Origin: Acidobacteria bacterium RIFCSPHIGHO2_01_FULL_67_28
Lineage (GTDB): Bacteria; Acidobacteriota; Terriglobia; Acidiferrales; 2-02-FULL-67-57
Assembly (NCBI GenBank): GCA_001766965.1
Contig: MEKM01000069.1
Coordinates: forward strand, 1,429-8,331
Direction of reading: 5' to 3'
Length of the DNA stretch: 6,903 nt
The notes beneath the pieces are model-generated. The model had not been told where the DNA came from, made no database searches, and saw only the letters and a program-made list of their open reading frames with translations. Below, piece after piece: positions 1 through 6,562 of the stretch. The stretch's first letter is position 1, and each line of letters starts with the position of its first letter. The position numbers were made by a program, and so were the translations under genes.

Positions 1-1103
1 ACGACGCCCGCCAGGCGCAGCCAGCGCACGCCCCAGTAGAGGAAGCCGAGGCCGCGCGGAAGCGGTGCGGCCGCCAGGTCGCCGGCCGTCGGCCGCAGCA
101 GGAACGCGGCGTAGCGGAGCCGGTGGGCGAGCCGCTCGCGCAAGACCCAGCGCAGTCGGTGGGTGGCGGCGGGGCTCAAAGAAGGGAGCGGCGCGAGAGG
201 ATTGGCGACAGCCGTCCGCGGCAGGCGCGCGGCAGCGGCCGCGTCCAGCCGGTCCAGCATCGCCTCCGGGATGGCCAGTTCGAAATAGTCGAGCAGGACG
301 TGGAGCGTGAGGCCGAGAATGCGGGCCAGGCCCAGGCGCTCGCCCGCCGCCGCGAGTTTTTCCCAGTCGGGCGGCTGCCGGCGGACCCAGTGGGCGAGGT
401 CGACAAGGGCCTTGAGCGTCCCCCATCGGTCGGCCGCGGCTTGCAGGCAAAGGTAGAGGAAGTCGACCGGAGCGGGCAGCGCGCCTTTTTCGCAGGCCGG
501 CTCCAACTCCTTGGGCGGCAGCGGGAGAATGCGCCAGTGGAGCTCGACCAGGAGGGGCATGGGCCCGGCGCGTTTCTCGAGCGAACATTCGCTCGTGAAC
601 TCATTGCCGGTGGCGGCTAGGCGCTCGGCGGGCAGCCCGACGGCAGTCAGCCGTCGGTAGCCGTCGGCTTCGAGCGCGCCGAGAGCCGCGGGCAATCGTT
701 CCGGGGAAACGTAGATGTCGACATCGACCTGGGCGCGCAGCGCCAGGTCAGCGTAGAGCTGCGTCGCCAGACGGGTTCCCTTGAGGGGCAGCGCCGGGAC
801 GCCGGCGCTCTTCAGCAGATTCAGGAGCCGCTCCTGCTCGGTGTCAAGCAGCAGGTTGCGGGCGGCGTTCGAGCGGAAGCGCTCCTCCCACTCCGGGCTT
901 ACTTTGCCTGCCAGCCAGTGCGGCGAGCGGCGAAGACGATGGAAGGTCAGCGGAAAAACGTCCAGCTCGGCGGCGCGGGCCAGCAGAGTTTCCGGATTGA
1001 TCCACCGCGGGGGCAGCGTGGCCTCGGGGGAGCATAAGGCGAGCAGCACGCGGTCCAACTCGCCCGGGTGGTGGGGCGGCGGGACCCAGGAGGATCGGAC
1101 CAT
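1..1103 (-). CDS. Nucleotidyltransferase family protein (NTP_transf_5-like), 3' end beyond the left edge
   Basis: The minus strand reads open from ATG at 1103-1101 to the window edge, giving about 367 residues and no stop. Seen: a G-V-P-x-L-P-L-K-G motif (K108, G109), then D-V-D-I at residues 127-130, then V-E-L-H-W around 187-190, then helical Leu/Ala-rich sequence with a D-L-A-H-W stretch. Known: an LKG motif followed by a DxD pair and a later 'lHW' motif is the pattern of the uncharacterised nucleotidyltransferase family PF14907; the two Asp would bind metal/nucleotide. These proteins recur in exopolysaccharide and exosortase loci, but their substrate is not established. The C-terminal part (RP..D, then P..L.FLY) resembles the normal family end, so probably few residues are missing. 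The ATG lies 4 bases after the stop of the export gene and has only a weak Shine-Dalgarno, suggesting translational coupling. The reaction target is unknown; a cytoplasmic location is inferred from the lack of a signal peptide. Confidence 0.8.
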   Translation of the reverse strand, partial: MVRSSWVPPPHHPGELDRVLLALCSPEATLPPRWINPETLLARAAELDVFPLTFHRLRRSPHWLAGKVSPEWEERFRSNAARNLLLDTEQERLLNLLKSAGVPALPLKGTRLATQLYADLALRAQVDVDIYVSPERLPAALGALEADGYRRLTAVGLPAERLAATGNEFTSECSLEKRAGPMPLLVELHWRILPLPPKELEPACEKGALPAPVDFLYLCLQAAADRWGTLKALVDLAHWVRRQPPDWEKLAAAGERLGLARILGLTLHVLLDYFELAIPEAMLDRLDAAAAARLPRTAVANPLAPLPSLSPAATHRLRWVLRERLAHRLRYAAFLLRPTAGDLAAAPLPRGLGFLYWGVRWLRLAGV

Positions 1104-1107
1104 GAGC

Positions 1108-2079
1108 CTAGCGGCGCCAGATGACGAGGCCAGTGGTGATCTGGATGGCCGCCTCGGCCGCGCGCCGCAAGCCTTTCTTGATGGGGCTGTCGGGGATGAA
1201 CAGGATGTCGTTCTCCTGCAAGAAGGTGTCCGGGCCCTTGCGGGCCATGATGCGGCCAACGTCCACTTCAATGGTTTCTTCTTTGTCGGTGCCGGGAGGC
1301 CGGCGAATGATGATGGCATCGCCCGGGCGGGCGGTGCCGGTCATGTTCTCGGCGAGGGCCACGGCCTGGAGGACGCTCACCTGCTCGCGGCGGTCGCGCA
1401 GAAGGAAGCCGCCGGGCTTGTTGACCGCTCCCACCACGTAGATGATGCCGGCGCGCGGGACGGTGACCATGTCACCGGCGTAGACGGGGACGTTGGCGGC
1501 CGGGTCGCGCATCTCCATCAGGTCGCGCACGTTGACGACGAGGGTGCGGGGCCCGGGATTCTCCGGCTCGCTGACCTGGCCGGGCGCGGCGGGCAGCTCC
1601 CGCAGGCCGGCGCCCCGGGTGAGGTAAATGTGGTTGCCGGCGTCGTCGGTCAGGCCTTCCGCCGCCGAGAGCACTTGCAGCAGGTTCATCGGCCCGAGCA
1701 CCGGCACCATTTGCGGCCGCTTCACCGCGCCCAGCACCGCCACCGGGCGGCTCTTGAATTCCTTCACCAGCACGGTGACCTGGGGGTTGCGCAGGATCTG
1801 CCGTTCCTGGAACTCGTGGGCCAGGGCTTCGGCCAGCTCTTCCGGCGTGCGGCCGTCGGCCTGGATGGGCTCGGGCAGCAGCGGCAGCTGGATGAAGCCC
1901 TTGGCGCTGACGCGGACGTCGCGGGAGAGGTCGGGGGCGTCGTAGACGACGATGCTTAGCAGGTCGCCCGGGCCGATGACGTAATCGCGGGCCGTCTCCG
2001 CCGGCGGCGCCTCTTGCGCCTGTGCGCTAGGAGAGAAAACCAGGAGAAAAAGTGAACCCCAGAGAAGAGCTTTTTGCAT
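1108..2079 (-). CDS. Polysaccharide export protein, Wza/Poly_export family with SLBB domains
   Basis: 323 aa. Predicted role: outer-membrane/periplasmic exit channel for capsule or exopolysaccharide. Residues 1-21 form a signal peptide (K3, hydrophobic LLWGSLFLLVF, likely cut after AQA21). Residues 31-108 match the Poly_export domain (DYVIGPGDLLSI start; YP..G.I.lP-type strand; P.V.V end). Two SLBB-like units follow at about 111-160 (VLGAVKRPQ) and 211-262 (YVVGAVNKPGGF), each preceded or followed by a D.V.VP-type strand. The C-terminus (298-323, SPIKKGLRR...TGLVIWRR) looks like the amphipathic helix that in Wza crosses the outer membrane. There is no Cys after the signal peptide, so this is not a classical lipoprotein like E. 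coli Wza. An upstream in-frame ATG at 2139 is rejected: it overlaps the predicted -10 region and would precede the transcript start, whereas the ATG at 2079 has a Shine-Dalgarno and begins a clean signal peptide. First gene of an operon with the downstream nucleotidyltransferase. Confidence 0.9.
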   Translation of the reverse strand: MQKALLWGSLFLLVFSPSAQAQEAPPAETARDYVIGPGDLLSIVVYDAPDLSRDVRVSAKGFIQLPLLPEPIQADGRTPEELAEALAHEFQERQILRNPQVTVLVKEFKSRPVAVLGAVKRPQMVPVLGPMNLLQVLSAAEGLTDDAGNHIYLTRGAGLRELPAAPGQVSEPENPGPRTLVVNVRDLMEMRDPAANVPVYAGDMVTVPRAGIIYVVGAVNKPGGFLLRDRREQVSVLQAVALAENMTGTARPGDAIIIRRPPGTDKEETIEVDVGRIMARKGPDTFLQENDILFIPDSPIKKGLRRAAEAAIQITTGLVIWRR

Positions 2080-2088
2080 CGCCCAACT

Positions 2089-2096
2089 ATCCTTCT
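2089..2096 (-). promoter_or_regulatory. Ribosome binding site of the polysaccharide export gene
   Basis: On the minus strand AGAAGGAT lies 9 bases before the ATG at 2079 (11 counted from AGAAGG). It supports this start over the in-frame ATG 60 bases upstream. Confidence 0.7.
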
Positions 2097-2129
2097 GCAA
2101 CGGGCCCCCACCGGCGCGTAGCAACGGGA

Positions 2130-2158
2130 ATCGTAGCACCCGGCGGGGAAAGGGTCAA
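2130..2158 (-). promoter_or_regulatory. Sigma70-like promoter for the polysaccharide export operon
   Basis: Minus strand: -35 TTGACC at 2158-2153, a 17-base spacer, and -10 TACGAT at 2135-2130. Five of six bases match the consensus -35 and four of six the -10, with ideal spacing, in an otherwise GC-rich gap between the permease stop (2183) and the export gene start (2079). Transcription would begin near 2123, giving a leader of about 44 bases. The export operon is therefore probably transcribed independently of the efflux operon. No convincing terminator with a U-tract is visible between the permease stop and this promoter, so read-through is also possible. Confidence 0.65.
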
Positions 2159-2182
2159 CCGAAGGGGGAAGCAGGGCGGGGC

Positions 2183-5100
2183 TTAGTCGTCGTCGCCGGT
2201 GGGCCGCTCGGCCGGATGCAGGTAGCCGCGCAGGCGCTCGACGAGCACAGCGCGGGCGTCGAGCGCCAGGCTGAAGATGGCGGGGATGACAACCAGAGTG
2301 AAAACGGTCGAGACGATCAAGCCGCCGATGAGCACCGCCCCCAGGCCGCGGTAGAGCTCGGAGCCCGCCCCGGGGGCCACGACCAGCGGCAGCATCCCGA
2401 AGACCGCGGTGCCCACCGTCATCAAGATAGGCCGCAGCCGGTTCCCGGTGGCTTCCCGGATGGCCTCGCGCGGGGCCATGTTGTCCTCCCGCATGTGCTC
2501 GAGCGACTGGTGGACGACCAGGATGGCGTTGTTGGTCACCGTGCCGATAAGGATGATGAACCCGAGCATGGTGACGACGTCCAGAGGCTGGTAGGTGAAC
2601 CGGTTCACCACCCAGAGCCCCAGGAAGCCGCCCACCGCCCCCAGCGGCACGCTGAACATGATGACGAAGGGATAGAGGAAGCTCTGGTAGACCGCCGCCA
2701 TCAGCAGGTAGGTGATGATCGAAGCCAGGATGAAATTGAAGCGCAGCGAGCGGCCGGTTTGCGCCAGCTTGTCGGCGGTGCCGGTCAAGCGCACCTCGTA
2801 GAGGCCGCCCAGGCGGCCCTCCTGCCGCATGGGCTCGAGAATCTCGCCCTGCACCTTTTCCATCGCCAGCTCGAGCGGCATCTTCTCGTCCGGGGTGACC
2901 TGGATGGCAATGGTGCGCTGGCGCTCGCTGTGGTTGATGGTCTGCGGGCCGTTGACCACCGAGACCTCCGCCACCGAGCCCAGGGTCACCAGGCGCCCGT
3001 CGGGGGTGGCGATGGGCATCTGCTCAAGCAGGTGGGTGCGGTGGGCGAAGCTTTGTTCGGCCATCACCTTGAGGTCGATTTCTTTGCCCTCGTGCAGGTA
3101 GTCGCTGGCCTTGGCGCCGTCGACCAGAGCGTTGACGGTGAAGCCCAGCTCGCGGTTGGAGAGGCCGAGCTCGGCGGCGCGCCGGCGATGAGTTTTGACC
3201 TGCACTTCGGGGTTGTCGAGGTCGAGGCTGGGGATGGGCCGCGCCTGTGCTCCGGGCAGGACCGTCCAGACCTTGCCGAAGACTTCGCCGCCCAGCTCGA
3301 TCAGGCGTTCCAGCTCCGGCCCGGTCAGCTCGATGTCGATGTTGCGCCCCTCGCTGCTCCCGCGCTGGAAGATGCTGTACTGCTGGGCCACCACGATGGC
3401 GCCGGGAATCTCGGCGCCGGCTTTCTGGATTTCCGGGATGAGCTCCTTGACCCGCTGGGGGTCGTTGGCGCGCGCCCCCATGAAGGCGAAGTTGGTCAAG
3501 GACACGAAGAAGTAGTTCTCGACTCCCCCGCCGGGAGCGGCTTCGGCCTCGGGCGTGCCGTCCTTGAGCTCCCAGAGCGGCTGGAGGTTCCGGTCGAAGG
3601 CCTCGTGCAAGGAGGAGACCTCGTCCAGGTTGAGTCCGGGCGGCGGCAGCATGATGCCGAAAACGAAGTTGCTGTTGCCCATTGGGAGGTATTCCGTCTT
3701 GGGCATCATCAAGTAGCTCAAGCCCAGCGAGGCCACGGTCAGGCTCAAGGCCACCGCCAGGGCGCGCCGGCGGCTCAAGCAAATCCAGTAGACGGTGTCG
3801 CGCAGCCAGAGGCTGAAGCGGTGGCCCCAGGTGGCCACTCCCCAGAGGTTGTGGTAGCCGCGCCGCTCGGGGGCGTGCTCGGCCACGTGCAGGATCTTCG
3901 CGGCCAGGCTGGGGATGACGGTGAAGGAAACGGCCAAACTTAGAACGGAGAGGAAGGTGACGGCGATGGCGATGTCGCGGAAGAGCTGGCCGGCTTCTTC
4001 CTGGACGAAGACGACGGGGACGAAGACAGCCACAGTGGTAAGGCTGCTGGCGAGCATCGCGCCCCAGACTTCCTTGGTGCCGTCGTGGGCGGCGGTGAGG
4101 CGGGGCTTGCCCATCTGCCGGTGGCGGTAGATGTTTTCGAGCACGACGATGGAGTTGTCCACTACCAGGCCGGAGGCGAAGGCCAGCCCGGCCAGGCTGA
4201 CGACGTTCAGGCTGCGCCCGAAGATGTCCATCAAGATGAAGCAGCCGATGATGCTGATGGGGATGCAGAGGGTGATGACGAAGGTAGGAGTGGCGCTGCG
4301 CAGGAAGGCCAGCAGAAAGAGCACGGCCAGCAGTCCGCCGATGTAGATGTCCGAGACCACCAGGTCAATGGCGCTGTCGATGTAAACGGTTTCGTCGTAG
4401 ACCTGAACGAGCTCCAGCCCGCGCGGGGCCAGCAGCTCGCGGTTCACCCGCGCCACTACTTCTTGCAGCTGCCTCATGATTTCCAGCACGTTTTGGCCGG
4501 GTTCTTTGATGGCGTTCATCGCCAGCACCTGGCGGCCGCGCTGGAACACCTTGGCGTCGGGCTTGCGGTAACCGAGTTGGCTGTGGGCGACGTCGCGCAG
4601 GTAGACGGGGACGCCGTTGCGCACAGCAATGACGATGTTGTCGATGTCTTCCGGCGACTGGTATTCGCCCACGGTGCGGACGATGTAGCGGCGCTTGCCC
4701 TCGTCGAAGTCGCCGCCGCTGTAGTCGCGGTTCTCGCGCTCGAGGGCGGCGCCGAGCTGGTTCAGAGTGACGCGCCGGGCGGCCAGCTTGGCCGGGTCGA
4801 CGATGACCTGCATCTCCCGCTCGCGCCCGCCGTAGATGTTGGAGGCCGCCACCCCGGGCACGCGCTCGAACTCCGGCTTGATGAAGTCGTCGCAAAAGTC
4901 GTAGAGCGTCGAGATGTCGCCGGCGAAGCCGTCCTTTTCCCGGGCGGCGAGGATGAACCAGGCGATGGCGTTGGCGTTGACGTCCACGCTGCGGATGACC
5001 GGCTTCTCGACGTCGTCCGGATAGGAGGGCACCTGTTCGAGGCGGTTCGAGACCTTGAGCAGGGCGCTGTCGAGCGACGTCCCCACCTGGAAGGTCAGGG

Positions 5101-5374
5101 TGATGGTGCCGAAGCTGTCCGAGCTCGAGCTCTCCATCTTCTTCATGCCTTCCAGCGACTTCAACTGCTCTTCCTGCTCCTCGATGATCTCCCGCTCGAT
5201 TTCCTGCGGACTGGCGCCGGGCCAGACGGTGCTGATGGTGATTTCCGGCTCCTCCACGTTCGGGGTGAGTTGCACGGGCAGGCGGAACAGTCCGATGAAG
5301 CCGAAAAGCAAAAGCAGGATGACGCCCACGGCGGTGGTGACCGGATAGCGGATGGCGTCGTGGATGAGTTTCAT
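2183..5374 (-). CDS. RND efflux transporter permease (AcrB/HAE-1-like superfamily)
   Basis: 1063 aa, the normal full length for an RND inner-membrane pump, which exports compounds from the periplasm/inner membrane using the proton gradient with an adaptor and outer-membrane channel. Seen: TM1 at about 11-31, a large periplasmic loop with PGASPQEIE at 52-60, TM2-TM6 at about 338-492, TM7 at about 537-556, a second periplasmic loop to about 875, and TM8-TM12 at about 878-1036. The TM4 motif GLVVDNSIVVLENIYRH (402-418) and TM10 motif GTVTNNAIL (944-952) identify the family. Aligned to AcrB, D407 is kept (D406) but D408 is Asn (N407) and K940 is Asn (N948). The EEQEEQLKSLEG stretch (65-76) and EGRNIDIELTG (675-685) suggest a non-AcrB subclade, in which I believe these changes are common. 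The ATG overlaps the adaptor stop (ATGA), with no Shine-Dalgarno of its own, so translational coupling is likely. The substrate cannot be read from the sequence; the CusA-type metal-efflux branch seems unlikely. Confidence 0.95.
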   Translation of the reverse strand: MKLIHDAIRYPVTTAVGVILLLLFGFIGLFRLPVQLTPNVEEPEITISTVWPGASPQEIEREIIEEQEEQLKSLEGMKKMESSSSDSFGTITLTFQVGTSLDSALLKVSNRLEQVPSYPDDVEKPVIRSVDVNANAIAWFILAAREKDGFAGDISTLYDFCDDFIKPEFERVPGVAASNIYGGREREMQVIVDPAKLAARRVTLNQLGAALERENRDYSGGDFDEGKRRYIVRTVGEYQSPEDIDNIVIAVRNGVPVYLRDVAHSQLGYRKPDAKVFQRGRQVLAMNAIKEPGQNVLEIMRQLQEVVARVNRELLAPRGLELVQVYDETVYIDSAIDLVVSDIYIGGLLAVLFLLAFLRSATPTFVITLCIPISIIGCFILMDIFGRSLNVVSLAGLAFASGLVVDNSIVVLENIYRHRQMGKPRLTAAHDGTKEVWGAMLASSLTTVAVFVPVVFVQEEAGQLFRDIAIAVTFLSVLSLAVSFTVIPSLAAKILHVAEHAPERRGYHNLWGVATWGHRFSLWLRDTVYWICLSRRRALAVALSLTVASLGLSYLMMPKTEYLPMGNSNFVFGIMLPPPGLNLDEVSSLHEAFDRNLQPLWELKDGTPEAEAAPGGGVENYFFVSLTNFAFMGARANDPQRVKELIPEIQKAGAEIPGAIVVAQQYSIFQRGSSEGRNIDIELTGPELERLIELGGEVFGKVWTVLPGAQARPIPSLDLDNPEVQVKTHRRRAAELGLSNRELGFTVNALVDGAKASDYLHEGKEIDLKVMAEQSFAHRTHLLEQMPIATPDGRLVTLGSVAEVSVVNGPQTINHSERQRTIAIQVTPDEKMPLELAMEKVQGEILEPMRQEGRLGGLYEVRLTGTADKLAQTGRSLRFNFILASIITYLLMAAVYQSFLYPFVIMFSVPLGAVGGFLGLWVVNRFTYQPLDVVTMLGFIILIGTVTNNAILVVHQSLEHMREDNMAPREAIREATGNRLRPILMTVGTAVFGMLPLVVAPGAGSELYRGLGAVLIGGLIVSTVFTLVVIPAIFSLALDARAVLVERLRGYLHPAERPTGDDD

Positions 5375-6465
5375 GGCAGGGGATAGTCGAGCGGCTGGCC
5401 CTGGACAAGCTGGCCCGGCTGCAAGCGCTCGTTGCCGCGGGTGACGACCTTCTGGCCGGGCTTGATGCCGCCCTCGACCGCAATCCAGGCGCCCACGCCC
5501 GTCCCGGTCTCGACGGTGACCATGCTCACCGTGTTATCTCCGTTCAGCAGGTAGACAAACTGCTGCGGGCCGCGCAGGATGACGGCGTCTTTCGGCACCA
5601 GCGTCGCCCGGTAGGACTCTCCGCCGGCGAAAGTGACTTGCGCCAGCATCCCGACGCCGATGCGCCCTTCGCGGTTCGGCACGCGCACCTTGACGGGGAA
5701 GGTGCGGGCCTGCGGGTCGGCGCGAGGAATCAGGGCGCTGATGCTGCCGGCGACCTCCAGGCCGGGCAGCGACTCGAAGCTCACCGTGGCGCGGCCGCCG
5801 ACGTGCAGCAGGCGGAAGTAGCGCTCCGGCACCTCGATGCGGACTTCGAGCTCGTCGAGTGACACCATCTCCATCACCGGGTCGCCTTCGCCCAGCCACT
5901 CGCCCACTTCCGTCCGCTCGCGCGTCACCACGCCGGCGAAGGGGGCGCGGATGGTGCAGCGAGCAATGTCCAGCTTGATGCCGGTGATGCTGGCTTGGAG
6001 CTGCTCGACGCGCCCCTGCCAGGCGGTGAACTCGTAGGTGGCGTCGTCGAGCTGCTGCTGGCTGATGACCTTGGAGGCGAAGAGCTCCCGGGCGCGCTCG
6101 AGGTTCCGCTCCGCCAGCTTCATGCGCGCTTCGGCCTCTTTGTGCTGGGCCTCGGCGGCCTGCAGGCGGATCTCGAAGGTCGTGGTCCGCAGACGGACGA
6201 GCGGCGCGCCTTTCTCGACGGTGTCGCCCTCGCGGGCCACGAGCTCGACCACCAGCGCCGACACTTCCGCCGCCACTACGCTCTCGACCCGCGACTCGAC
6301 TGACCCGGGCAGCACGATGGTCCGTCGCACGGACTGCTCCCGGGCTTCCGTGTAGCGGACGGGGCTGGCGCGTTGGCCCTGGGCCGCGGCCGACACTACG
6401 GCCAGGAGCAGCACACCCAGGGCGCGCCAGGTTTTTTTGAGAAAGATTGTCTCGGGCCGGCCCAC
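5371..6465 (-). CDS. RND efflux periplasmic adaptor subunit (membrane fusion protein, HlyD/AcrA-like)
   Basis: 364 aa. Predicted to bridge the permease encoded next with an outer-membrane channel. Seen: signal peptide 1-29 (K10-K11-T-W-R then ALGVLLLAVVSAAA), with no lipobox Cys, so probably a soluble periplasmic protein, unlike lipidated AcrA. The first lipoyl half is at about 57-95 (V.A.VSALV.EL....GD.VEKG..L), an alpha-hairpin coiled coil at about 98-163 (charged heptad-like EAEARMKLAERNLERA; SKVISQQQLDDA), and the second lipoyl half at about 168-200 (CTIRAPFAGVV, then EVGEWLGEGDPV). A beta-barrel follows at about 205-280 and a membrane-proximal domain at about 280-355. The start is GTG at 6465-6463, chosen because it has AGGGGA 7 bases upstream and begins the signal peptide directly. 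The 3' end overlaps the permease by 4 bases, confirming a two-gene operon. No TolC-type gene follows. Confidence 0.93.
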   Translation of the reverse strand: MGRPETIFLKKTWRALGVLLLAVVSAAAQGQRASPVRYTEAREQSVRRTIVLPGSVESRVESVVAAEVSALVVELVAREGDTVEKGAPLVRLRTTTFEIRLQAAEAQHKEAEARMKLAERNLERARELFASKVISQQQLDDATYEFTAWQGRVEQLQASITGIKLDIARCTIRAPFAGVVTRERTEVGEWLGEGDPVMEMVSLDELEVRIEVPERYFRLLHVGGRATVSFESLPGLEVAGSISALIPRADPQARTFPVKVRVPNREGRIGVGMLAQVTFAGGESYRATLVPKDAVILRGPQQFVYLLNGDNTVSMVTVETGTGVGAWIAVEGGIKPGQKVVTRGNERLQPGQLVQGQPLDYPLP

Positions 6466-6472
6466 GGGAGAT

Positions 6473-6478
6473 TCCCCT
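6473..6478 (-). promoter_or_regulatory. Ribosome binding site of the adaptor gene
   Basis: AGGGGA on the minus strand, 7 bases before the GTG codon at 6465-6463. It decides for the GTG start, since no ATG lies in frame between it and the signal peptide. Confidence 0.65.
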
Positions 6479-6497
6479 GAAAAGCTCCGAAAAACTA

Positions 6498-6503
6498 AGT
6501 ATA
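6498..6503 (-). promoter_or_regulatory. Candidate -10 element for the adaptor-permease operon
   Basis: TATACT on the minus strand (five of six matches to TATAAT) sits in the only AT-rich patch (about 6481-6512) of the 97-bp gap between the upstream RND gene and the adaptor. Transcription would start near 6491, leaving about 25 bases to the GTG. The region 17 bases further upstream (around 6521-6526) has no recognisable -35 hexamer, so this promoter may be weak, activator-dependent or read by another sigma factor. Confidence 0.4.
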
Positions 6504-6562
6504 CATCACTCTCTACGAGCGTGGGTCGGGAGGAGTTGCTCGAAACGGCGGGCCGGCGGGGG

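Noticed and set aside
176..604. Minus-strand open frame of 142 codons, Ser/Arg/Pro-rich
   Set aside because: It lies out of frame inside the nucleotidyltransferase, whose own frame contains the LKG, DxD and ELHW motifs; the composition is that of a shifted frame.
781..1959. Plus-strand open frame (392 codons) spanning the export gene and the start of the nucleotidyltransferase
   Set aside because: It crosses two real minus-strand genes, and its translation is shadow-like with no domain.
3024..3782. Minus-strand open frame of 252 codons inside the permease
   Set aside because: It is a shifted frame of the permease, very rich in Arg/Gly/Pro/Ala, and the permease frame is continuous, so there is no frameshift to explain.
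2216..3943. Long plus-strand open frame (575 codons) opposite the permease
   Set aside because: It is antisense to a clearly real RND permease. Its His/Asp/Val/Gly/Gln-rich, low-complexity translation is typical of the opposite frame of GC-rich coding DNA, with no recognisable domain.
5116..5134. GAGCTCGAGCTC palindrome
   Set aside because: It is explained by a run of Ser codons (SSSS) near residues 82-85 of the permease; not a regulatory site.
4085..5386. Plus-strand open frame (433 codons) opposite the permease N-terminal half
   Set aside because: Same shadow effect: rich in Asp, Val, His and Ala without any family motif, and fully overlapped by the permease.
6541..6562. GC-rich stretch after the upstream RND stop as a possible terminator
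   Set aside because: GCCGGC is self-complementary, but no extended stem and no T-tract follow on the minus strand.
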